Notes under the pieces: generated by a model
What the model was told of the DNA's origin: nothing
Seen by the model: only the letters and a program-made list of their open reading frames with translations
The model's database searches: none
Translations under genes and position numbers: made by a program
Assembly (NCBI GenBank): GCA_016235155.1
Contig: JACRLW010000053.1
Location: 78,358 to 142,357, forward strand
Source of the DNA: Planctomycetota bacterium
GTDB lineage: Bacteria; Planctomycetota; UBA1135; UBA2386
Length of the DNA: 64,000 bases
Direction of reading: 5' to 3'
Shown here: positions 19,683-26,437 of the stretch, one piece after another
Layout of the letters: each line of letters opens with the position of its first letter
How positions within the stretch are numbered: the first letter of the stretch is position 1

Positions 19683-21377
19683 ATGCGCTCGCTCCTCACG
19701 ACAGTGTCTGCGTTCGCGGCGTTGAGCTTGCCGCTCGCCGCTCAGACCACATTCCAGCGACTCGACGGCCTCGGTGCCGACAACGCCTACGGACGCTCGG
19801 TCGCTTCGATCGGCGACATCAATGGCGACCAGTTCGACGACTTCATGGTCGGCGCGGATTGGGTCGACTCGAACTCGCAGAACAGCGGCACGGTCTACGT
19901 CTACTCCGGCGCGACGCGCAGTCTGCTGTTCTCGATCGACGGCGATTCGATCGGCGACTTCTTCGGCTTCAGTGTCGCGGGCGGCGGCGACGTCGACGGC
20001 GACGGTGTTCCCGATCTCATCGTCGGCGCCTACGGCGATGAGCCGCTCAACAACCTCGACACCGGAGCGGTCTATGTCTTCTCGGGTCGCACGCAGGCCC
20101 TGATCCATCAGTTCCAGGGAGCCGGGATCGAGTCTCGCCTCGGCTACAGCGTCGGGGGTGCAGGCGACGTCAACGCGGACGGCTACGCGGACATCATCGG
20201 CGGTGCGTACTCCGACAACACCGCGGCGGGTGCCGCGGGACAGGCGATCGTCTGGTCGGGCAAGGACGGCAGCGTGCTGTGGACTTTCAACGGCCTGCTC
20301 GCCGGCCACTACCTCGGCTTCGGTGTGGACGGCGCCGGCGACGTCGATCGCGACGGCTTCGACGACCTGATCGTCGGAGCAGTCGGTGACCCCGCGAACG
20401 GATTCCTCTCGGGCACCGCGTTGATCTACTCGGGCCGCACCGGCGCGCAGAGCTGGCGATTCGACGGCCAAGGCCAGGACCTCCAGGGTGCGAGCGTCGC
20501 CGGCGCGGGCGATGTCGACGGCGACGGCCACGCGGACGTCATCGTCGGCGCGCCCTTCGCCGACGACGGCGGGCTCGACTTCGGTTCGGCACGCGTCTAC
20601 TCGGGTCGCACGGGTGCCTTGCTCTACACGCTGACGCACGGCTCGGTGCCGGGTCTGTTGTTCGGCTATCCGGTCGCCGCAGCGGGCGACGTCGACGGCG
20701 ACGGTCGCGCGGACGTGATGGTCACCGCGTTGCTGGGAACGGTGGGCGCGACGCCGGTGACCGGTGGCGTGTACGTCTACTCGGGTGCGACCGGCGGACT
20801 GATCCAGTCGCTCGGCCTCGGCGGCATCGCCGACGCCTTCGGTTGGGGTCTCGCGAGCGCGGGCGACGTCGATCGCGACGGCTTCGCGGAGATCCTCGTC
20901 GGTGCTCCCTTCGCCGACTTCACCGGCGCACAGGCCGGTTCGGCCTACGTCATCGACCTCAACAACGTCGGCACGCCGCCGCGCTGCTACGAGTTCGGAA
21001 AAGCCTGCCCGGGCAGCAACGGCAAGCTCCCGCACATCGGCTATCGCGGACGTCCAGGGCTCGGCGAGACACTCGAGATCACGCTGCGTGGCGCCCTCTC
21101 CAACGCGCCGGTCGTGATCAACCTCGGCCAGGTCGCGAACCTGCCGCTCGATCCCTACGGCTTCACGAACTGCACGCTCTACGCGACGAACGACGGCTTC
21201 GTGGTCGTCCGCCAGGCCGATCCGCTCGGGCTCTTGAACTTCGATCCGCTCGTCGTTCCGAACAGCCCGATCTTCATCGGCCAGTCGATCTTCGCGCAGT
21301 GGATCTGTCTCGACCCGCTCGCGAATCCGGCCGGCTACGCGTTCTCGAACGCGATGGAGTTCGCGTTCGGCAACTGA
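19683..21377 (+). CDS. Secreted seven-repeat FG-GAP (integrin-alpha-like) protein with CPGSNG C-terminal domain
   Basis: 564 residues with a signal peptide MRSLLTTVSAFAALSLPLAAQ. Seven regular FG-GAP repeats of about 60 residues follow, each with a calcium-loop motif such as DVDGDGVPDLIVGA, DVNADGYADI, DVDRDGFDDLIVGA and DVDGDGHADVIVGAPFAD. Seven repeats match a complete integrin-alpha-type beta-propeller. From about residue 435 a separate 125-residue domain begins KACPGSNGKLPHIGYRGRPG and ends SIFAQWICLDPLANPAGYAF plus SNAMEF. The same end domain occurs in the SBBP protein at 42883-46503. Likely a surface or periplasmic protein; ligand unknown. An in-frame GTG at 19668 is an alternative start; ATG 19683 gives the better signal peptide. 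Confidence 0.75.
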   Translation: MRSLLTTVSAFAALSLPLAAQTTFQRLDGLGADNAYGRSVASIGDINGDQFDDFMVGADWVDSNSQNSGTVYVYSGATRSLLFSIDGDSIGDFFGFSVAGGGDVDGDGVPDLIVGAYGDEPLNNLDTGAVYVFSGRTQALIHQFQGAGIESRLGYSVGGAGDVNADGYADIIGGAYSDNTAAGAAGQAIVWSGKDGSVLWTFNGLLAGHYLGFGVDGAGDVDRDGFDDLIVGAVGDPANGFLSGTALIYSGRTGAQSWRFDGQGQDLQGASVAGAGDVDGDGHADVIVGAPFADDGGLDFGSARVYSGRTGALLYTLTHGSVPGLLFGYPVAAAGDVDGDGRADVMVTALLGTVGATPVTGGVYVYSGATGGLIQSLGLGGIADAFGWGLASAGDVDRDGFAEILVGAPFADFTGAQAGSAYVIDLNNVGTPPRCYEFGKACPGSNGKLPHIGYRGRPGLGETLEITLRGALSNAPVVINLGQVANLPLDPYGFTNCTLYATNDGFVVVRQADPLGLLNFDPLVVPNSPIFIGQSIFAQWICLDPLANPAGYAFSNAMEFAFGN

Positions 21378-21410
21378 GCTTCGTCGACGACGCGTCGGGG
21401 GCCCGGATTC

Positions 21411-21438
21411 CGTGCGCGCGCTACGCTCCGCGCGCACG
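21411..21438. promoter_or_regulatory. Perfect 10-bp inverted repeat around a TACGCT -10-like box
   Basis: CGTGCGCGCG (21411-21420) and CGCGCGCACG (21429-21438) are exact reverse complements around an 8-nt loop that contains TACGCT (21422-21427). It lies 33 bp after the FG-GAP stop and 7 bp before the ATG of the kynureninase-like gene. It could be an intrinsic terminator for the upstream gene, an operator covering the promoter of the downstream gene, or both. Confidence 0.5.
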
Positions 21439-21444
21439 ACGCAC

Positions 21445-22647
21445 ATGGATCCGACCATCGACGACCCTCTGCTCGCCTGGCGCTCGGAGTTCCCGATCGT
21501 CGAGCGGACGAACTACCAGATCAGCAACTCGCTCGGCGCGATGCCGCGCCGCGCCCGTGCGCGCCTGACGGAGTACGCGGACTCGTGGGAGGAGCAGGGG
21601 GTGCGCGCATGGGGCGATCGCTGGTGGAACCTCCAGTTCGAGTTCGCCGCCGAGATCGAGAAGATCCTCGGCGTCGCGCCGCGCACGGTGTCGATGCACC
21701 AGAACGTGGCGATGGCGTCACAGGCGATCCTGTCCTGCTTCGACTTCGCCGCGCCGCGCAACCGCATCGTCTACAGCGAACTGAACTTCCCGTCCGTGAT
21801 GTACCTGTACGAGCAACAGGTCCGTCACGGCGCGGAGATCGTGCGCGTGCCGTCGGATGACGGCATCACGATCGACACGCAGCGCATGGTCGACGCGATC
21901 GACGAGCGCACGCTGCTGGTCCCGATCAGTCACGTCCTGTTCCGCAGCGGCTACGTGCAGGACGTGCGCGCGATCGTCGCGAAGGCACGCCGCGTCGGTG
22001 CGTTCGTCGTCCTCGACGTGTTCCAGTCGATCGGAGCACTCCCGCTCACGCTCGCGGACCAGGGTGTGCACGCGGTGGTCGGCGGCGCACTCAAGTACCT
22101 GTGCGGCGGTCCGGGCAACTGCTTCCTCTACGTCCATGAAGACGAGCGACGTTCGCTACGCCCGGGCTTCACGGGCTGGGCGGCCCACAAGGACCCCTTC
22201 GCGTTCTCGACCGCGGGCCAGGACTTCCGCGACGACGGCGGCCGCTTCCTCAACGGCACGCCGAACGTGCCGGCCCTGTTCGCCGGCATCGAAGGCGTGC
22301 GCATCGTCGCCGAGATCGGTCCGACGGCGATCCGACAGAAGAGCCTGCGCATGACCAAGAAGATGATCGAGCGCTGCGACCGACACGGCTTCACGCTCCG
22401 CTCGCCACGCCCCGCGGAGCAGCGCGGCAACCACGTCTCCGTCGACGTTCCGCACGGCTACGAGGTCTGCCAGGCCCTCAACGCGCGCGACGTCGTCTGC
22501 GACTACCGACCGGGCGCCGGAATCCGCTTCTCGCCGCACTTCTACACGCGCGACGCCGAGGCAGTCGCCGCGGTGGACGCGGTCGCCGAGATCATCGAGT
22601 CGGGCGCCCATCGGCCATGGATCGGTCAGCCGAAGAAGCCCGGCTGA
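21445..22647 (+). CDS. Kynureninase-like PLP enzyme (aminotransferase class V fold)
   Basis: 400 residues. The fold is aminotransferase class V: Asp191 in VVLDVFQSIG would contact the PLP nitrogen, and Lys217 in GGALKYLCGGPG is the Schiff-base lysine. The N-terminus NYQISNSLGAMP (23-34) and the GVRAWGDRWW region (52-61) resemble kynureninases, which cleave kynurenine to anthranilate and alanine. The presence of a kynurenine formamidase gene 0.75 kb downstream supports that role. A cysteine desulfurase-like or other class V lyase activity is the alternative. The ORF is open upstream to GTG 21412, but that stretch is inside the inverted repeat; ATG 21445 is preferred. Cytoplasmic; no signal peptide. 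Confidence 0.75.
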   Translation: MDPTIDDPLLAWRSEFPIVERTNYQISNSLGAMPRRARARLTEYADSWEEQGVRAWGDRWWNLQFEFAAEIEKILGVAPRTVSMHQNVAMASQAILSCFDFAAPRNRIVYSELNFPSVMYLYEQQVRHGAEIVRVPSDDGITIDTQRMVDAIDERTLLVPISHVLFRSGYVQDVRAIVAKARRVGAFVVLDVFQSIGALPLTLADQGVHAVVGGALKYLCGGPGNCFLYVHEDERRSLRPGFTGWAAHKDPFAFSTAGQDFRDDGGRFLNGTPNVPALFAGIEGVRIVAEIGPTAIRQKSLRMTKKMIERCDRHGFTLRSPRPAEQRGNHVSVDVPHGYEVCQALNARDVVCDYRPGAGIRFSPHFYTRDAEAVAAVDAVAEIIESGAHRPWIGQPKKPG

Positions 22648-23004
22648 GGCGACTTCCCCGGTCCGACGCCGTCGCTAGAATCCGCCCCGTTCCCGGTCGT
22701 GCGAAGCGACGGCAGGGACCCGCGATGCGGGGCCTTCCCATCCGATCCGCCGAGATGGACGACACGAGCCAAGATCACGACCGACGTCGCATGGATCCCG
22801 ATCCGTGCAGCCGAGAGTCGGGCGCCGGACCGGGCAGCGCCGAAACCACGACCTTCCGGGAGCGCGCTTGGCGGCGACGCGCACCCTTCGTTCGCAGTGC
22901 GGGTGATCCGGCGCGTGCCCGATCCCCGGCGAGCCGCGCGGACCGGGTCGAAGCGGACATCGTGCCGCTCGGCGATCGCGGTCCATCCCTCGCGAGAAAG
23001 ACCC
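22648..23004 (+). other. Long leader of the RRM gene with a consensus-like -10 box
   Basis: 357 bp without a credible gene. TAGAAT at 22676-22681 is the best -10 match in the window, with a weak ACTTCC about 18 bp upstream. It would give the RRM protein a transcript leader of roughly 315 nt. The in-frame ATG at 22699 would make a basic, low-complexity extension with no similarity to RRM proteins, so the leader is more likely untranslated. I could not identify a known RNA element in it. Confidence 0.45.
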
Positions 23005-23370
23005 ATGGGAAAGCGACTCTTCGTCGGCAACCTCTCCTACGACACGACTGAAGACACCCTGCTCGAGCACTTCCAGAAGGACGGGCGGCAGGTGGCGAGC
23101 TGCAAGATCATGACGGACCGCGACACCGGCCGTTCGCGCGGCTTCGCGTTCGTCGAGTTCGCGACCGACGAGGAGGCGGCCGCAGCGATCACCGCGATGA
23201 ACGGCGTCGAAATCGACGGCCGGCCGATGCGCGTGAACGAAGCCCAGGATCGTCCCGCGCGTCCCGCAGGTGGCGGCGGTGGTGGCGGCGGCGGTGGCCG
23301 GCGCGGCGGTGGCGGTGGTGGCGGCGGCGGACATCGCGATCGCGGTAGCCGCGACTCCGAGAAGTGGTGA
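23005..23370 (+). CDS. RRM-domain RNA-binding protein with a Gly-rich tail
   Basis: 121 residues. One RNA recognition motif fills residues 3-80: RNP2 is LFVGNL (5-10) and RNP1 is RGFAFVEF (45-52), with the aromatic residues needed to stack on RNA bases. The tail (about 88-121) is Gly runs broken by Arg pairs and ends HRDRGSRDSEKW. This is the standard bacterial/cyanobacterial Rbp architecture, about the usual length. Such proteins bind single-stranded RNA in the cytoplasm and are often cold- or stress-induced. AGAAAG seven bases before the ATG may be a weak ribosome-binding site. The Gly tail is coded by GGT/GGC triplet repeats prone to length change. Confidence 0.9.
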   Translation: MGKRLFVGNLSYDTTEDTLLEHFQKDGRQVASCKIMTDRDTGRSRGFAFVEFATDEEAAAAITAMNGVEIDGRPMRVNEAQDRPARPAGGGGGGGGGGRRGGGGGGGGGHRDRGSRDSEKW

Positions 23371-23384
23371 CCGCCGCGCGCGCG

Positions 23385-23390
23385 TAGCAT
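23385..23390 (+). promoter_or_regulatory. Candidate -10 box, near-leaderless start of kynB
   Basis: TAGCAT, ten bases before the ATG at 23401 and 14 bp after the RRM stop. No Shine-Dalgarno precedes the ATG. If used, kynB has its own promoter and is not only read through from the RRM gene. Confidence 0.4.
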
Positions 23391-23400
23391 CGCGCCGCCG

Positions 23401-24045
23401 ATGACTCGCCGCATCTGGGACATCTCCGAGCCGATCTCGCCCGCGACCGCCGTCTTCCCCGGCGACACACCCTTCTCTTCGGAGTGGGTGCTTCGCATGG
23501 ATGCCGGCGCTTCGTGCAACGTGTCGACGATCCGGATGTCCGCGCATTGCGGCACCCACACCGACGCACCCTTGCACTTCGCCTCGGGCGCGCCGTCGAT
23601 CGCCGAGGTCGGTCTCGAGCGCTACGTCGGGCCGTGCCGCGTGATCGCGGTCGCGGGTCGTGGTGATCCGCCGCTCGTCCCGGCCGAAGCGTTGGGCGAC
23701 CGAGAGCTGCGCGGCGCCGAGCGCGTGCTGCTGAAGACCCGCGATCGCCACGACCACACGGTCTTCGTGCCGGCGTTCACCGCTCTCGGGCCCGACGCCG
23801 CGCGCCGGCTCGCGCAGGCCGGGGTGAAGCTCGTCGGTCTCGACACGCCGAGCATGGATCACGCGACGTCGAAGGAACTCGCCGCGCATCACGTGCTGTT
23901 CACGGGCGGCGTCGCGATCCTCGAGAACCTCGATCTGTCCGCCGTGCCGCCCGGCGACTACGAACTGATCGCGTTGCCGCTGCGGATCGTCGGCGGCGAC
24001 TCGTCTCCCGTACGCGCGATCCTGCGTGAGTTGCCCGAGCGATGA
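23401..24045 (+). CDS. kynB: Kynurenine formamidase (arylformamidase, cyclase family)
   Basis: 214 residues, matching the usual KynB length. It opens with the signature WDISEPISPATAVFPGDTPF (6-25) and carries the metal motif HCGTHTDAPLH (49-59), which supplies the zinc/manganese ligands of the cyclase-family hydrolases. KynB hydrolyses N-formylkynurenine to kynurenine and formate in tryptophan breakdown. The kynureninase-like gene just upstream would take the next step to anthranilate. No tryptophan 2,3-dioxygenase gene is visible in this window, so the first step must be encoded elsewhere or the substrate is imported. It overlaps the following gene by four bases (ATGA). Confidence 0.8.
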   Translation: MTRRIWDISEPISPATAVFPGDTPFSSEWVLRMDAGASCNVSTIRMSAHCGTHTDAPLHFASGAPSIAEVGLERYVGPCRVIAVAGRGDPPLVPAEALGDRELRGAERVLLKTRDRHDHTVFVPAFTALGPDAARRLAQAGVKLVGLDTPSMDHATSKELAAHHVLFTGGVAILENLDLSAVPPGDYELIALPLRIVGGDSSPVRAILRELPER

Positions 24046-25124
24046 CCCGACTGCTCGCTTCCACCGTCCCGTTCCTCGTCGCGTCGCTCGCCGTTGCCTG
24101 TCATCTGCGGCAGGAGAATGGCGAGACGACCCGAACCTCCCTGCTGCCGATCGCCCAGAGCGCACCGGGCACGGAACTGACGTTCGCGTTCTGGAACGTC
24201 GAAAACCTCTTCGACTCCGAAGACGACCCGTCGAACGCGGGCGACGACGAGTACCTCCCCGCGCGCGAATGGACGCCCGAGCGGTACGCGCTCAAGCTCG
24301 ACCACGTGGCGGGGGAGATCAAGGAAGTGGCGCCGCACGTGATCGGCTTCGCCGAGGTCGAGAACCAGCGCGTGCTCGACGACCTCGTCGCACAGCCTGC
24401 TCTCGCGGGCCAGAGCTTCACCGTCGTCCACCGTGAGTCGCCCGACCCGCGGGGCATCGACGTCGCGCTCGCCTTCCGCGCGCCCTTCGAACTCGACGGC
24501 GGTGACGACGCCGTCGTCCTCCATCCCGTGCGACGCGCGAGCGGGCCATCACGCAGCGTGCTCGAGGTCCGCCTGCGCGCGGGCGATGCGCGACTCGTGG
24601 TGTTCGTCAACCACTGGCCGTCGCGCGGCAGCGATCGCGACGGTTCCTTCCGCGCCGTCGCGGGAGCGGTCTGCAAGGCCGCGGCCCTCGCGGCCATCGA
24701 ACGCGAGAAGGCCGCCGGCCGCGACGCCGACGTGCTGATCGTCGGCGACTTCAACGACGACCCCTGGGATGCCTCGATCGTCACGGCACTCGGAGCGGTC
24801 CGCAGTCGCAACGCCGCGCTGAATCGCCGCGACGGCACGCCGCTCTGGAACGCGTCCTGGCCGCTGCTCGCAACGCCCGATCTCGGCACCCTCTACTACA
24901 ACCCCGAGTGGACCTGGAACGTCTTCGACCAATGCATCCTCTCGCGCGGGATGCTCGACGCGACGGGCTTCACGTACGTCGACGGTTCGCTCCACGTGCA
25001 CGCGCCGGACAAGTTGCGCGACGACTTGCGTCGCCCGAAGTGGTTCCGCCGCGGACGCGGCGGCAAGTGGGACGAGGGCTACAGCGATCACTTCATGATC
25101 GCGGGGCGCTTGATCACGAAGTGA
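24042..25124 (+). CDS. Endonuclease/exonuclease/phosphatase family lipoprotein
   Basis: 360 residues. The signal sequence ends at LAVAC, making Cys20 the likely lipidated residue. The EEP (DNase I-like) fold is shown by FAFWNVENLFDSEDDP (N-terminal metal Asn), GFAEVENQRVLDDL (catalytic Glu), FVNHWPSRGSDRDGSF (the NHxxS motif), IVGDFNDDPWD (the GDFN motif) and GYSDHFMI (final Asp-His). All active-site motifs are present. Members cut phosphodiester or phosphomonoester bonds in DNA, lipids or inositol phosphates; the substrate here is unknown. ATG 24042 overlaps the kynB stop by four bases, so it is co-translated with kynB. The 3' end overlaps convergent rsmB by 11 bp. Confidence 0.85.
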   Translation: MTRLLASTVPFLVASLAVACHLRQENGETTRTSLLPIAQSAPGTELTFAFWNVENLFDSEDDPSNAGDDEYLPAREWTPERYALKLDHVAGEIKEVAPHVIGFAEVENQRVLDDLVAQPALAGQSFTVVHRESPDPRGIDVALAFRAPFELDGGDDAVVLHPVRRASGPSRSVLEVRLRAGDARLVVFVNHWPSRGSDRDGSFRAVAGAVCKAAALAAIEREKAAGRDADVLIVGDFNDDPWDASIVTALGAVRSRNAALNRRDGTPLWNASWPLLATPDLGTLYYNPEWTWNVFDQCILSRGMLDATGFTYVDGSLHVHAPDKLRDDLRRPKWFRRGRGGKWDEGYSDHFMIAGRLITK

Positions 25125-26436
25125 CCGAGCGCCGGCGGATGACGGCGGCGAAGAAGCCGTCCATTCCGTGCACGTGCGGTCTCAACCGCAGGAAGGTCCC
25201 GCTCGGATCGGTGATCGGCGCCGCGGCTTCCTTGCCGAGGATCTCCTTGACGCGCACGAGCTCGAGGCCCGGATCGCGTGCGAGCACGCGCTCGACCTGC
25301 CGTTCGTTCTCCGCCGCGAACAGCGTGCAGGTCGAGTAGATCACGCGCGCGCCGACCTGGAGGTGCGCGAGCGCACGGTCGAGCAGCATCGCCTGCGTCG
25401 CCTGCAAGTTCGGAAACGCGACGGTGCGCAACGACCAGCGCGCATCGGGACGGCGCCGCCACGAGCCGATGCCCGTGCACGGCACGTCGAGCAGGATGCG
25501 ATCGGCGCTACGGGCGAACGCGGCGACCTCTTCCGGCCAGCCGTCCTCGGCGACGACGAGCGATCGCACGTTCGACGTCCCCGCGCGCCGCCGCCGCTCG
25601 ACCAGGCTCGCGATGCGTTGGTCGTGCGGATCGACGGCGAGCACCTCGCCCTGGTTCTTCAGCGCGGCGGCGAGCGCGAGCGTCTTGCCGCCGGCGCCGG
25701 CGCAGGCGTCCAGCACGCGCCCGCGCGGAGGCGGTGCGACGACGTGGCACACCAGCTGGCTCGCCTCGTCCTGTTGTTCGAAGCTGCCGTCCTGGAACGC
25801 CTTGCTCGAGAACAGCGAGAGCGCGCCCGCGACGACCAGCCCGTGCGGCGCGTGTGGCGTCGGCCGCGTGGCGACGCCTTCGTCCGCCAGCCGCCGCGCG
25901 AGTTCGTCGCGGTCTTTGACCTTCAGCGTGTTCGCCCGCAGTGTCAGCGGCGGCTCCTCGTTCAGGCTCTTCGCGATCGCCGCGGCTTCGTCCGCGAACT
26001 CCTCGCGGAATCGCGCGGCAATCCAGTCATGCATCGACCAGGTCAGGCCGAAGCGCGTGTCGGGGTCGCGTGCGCGCGCGATGCGCGCATCGACGCTCGT
26101 CACGAACTGCCAGTCGATGCGCGGCAGGCGACGGCTCGCCTCGGGGACATCGATCTCCAAGTCGAGCAACATCGCGCACACGTGGCGCGCAGGCTCGACG
26201 AGTGCTTCCGGCATCACGCGCTGCTCGCCGCGCCCGCGCAACGCGCCGTCGAGTGCGAAGTCGAGGCGTCGCTCCTGCTGGAGCACGCGGTAGCAGCGGC
26301 GTGCGACGAGCCGTCGATCCTCGGCGGACAGTCCGAGCGCCGGCAACGCGTCGCCGAGGACTTCGCGCAATCGCCGATCCTCGCGCTGGCTCCTCAGCCG
26401 CAGCTCGACGGCGAGCTCATCCAGGCGCGCGTCCAA
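25114..26436 (-). CDS. rsmB: 16S rRNA m5C967 methyltransferase RsmB (Sun/Fmu)
   Basis: About 440 residues. It has an N-terminal NusB-like helical domain (SAEDRRLVARRCYRVLQQER) and a C-terminal Rossmann methyltransferase domain. SAM motif I is VLDACAGAGGKTLALAA. The Pro-Cys motif is LLDVPCTGIGSWRRRPDARW, and the catalytic Thr-Cys is in IYSTCTLFAAENERQVE; both Cys residues typical of RNA m5C methyltransferases are present. RsmB methylates cytosine 967 of 16S rRNA. The start is uncertain: no ATG or GTG lies in the expected place, and TTG 26436 comes one base after the stop of the upstream protease gene (TGA-C-TTG), which suggests coupled translation. The in-frame ATG at 26595 lies inside the protease gene and adds unrelated sequence. 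Confidence 0.85.
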   Translation of the reverse strand: MDARLDELAVELRLRSQREDRRLREVLGDALPALGLSAEDRRLVARRCYRVLQQERRLDFALDGALRGRGEQRVMPEALVEPARHVCAMLLDLEIDVPEASRRLPRIDWQFVTSVDARIARARDPDTRFGLTWSMHDWIAARFREEFADEAAAIAKSLNEEPPLTLRANTLKVKDRDELARRLADEGVATRPTPHAPHGLVVAGALSLFSSKAFQDGSFEQQDEASQLVCHVVAPPPRGRVLDACAGAGGKTLALAAALKNQGEVLAVDPHDQRIASLVERRRRAGTSNVRSLVVAEDGWPEEVAAFARSADRILLDVPCTGIGSWRRRPDARWSLRTVAFPNLQATQAMLLDRALAHLQVGARVIYSTCTLFAAENERQVERVLARDPGLELVRVKEILGKEAAAPITDPSGTFLRLRPHVHGMDGFFAAVIRRRSVTS

Positions 26437-26437
26437 G

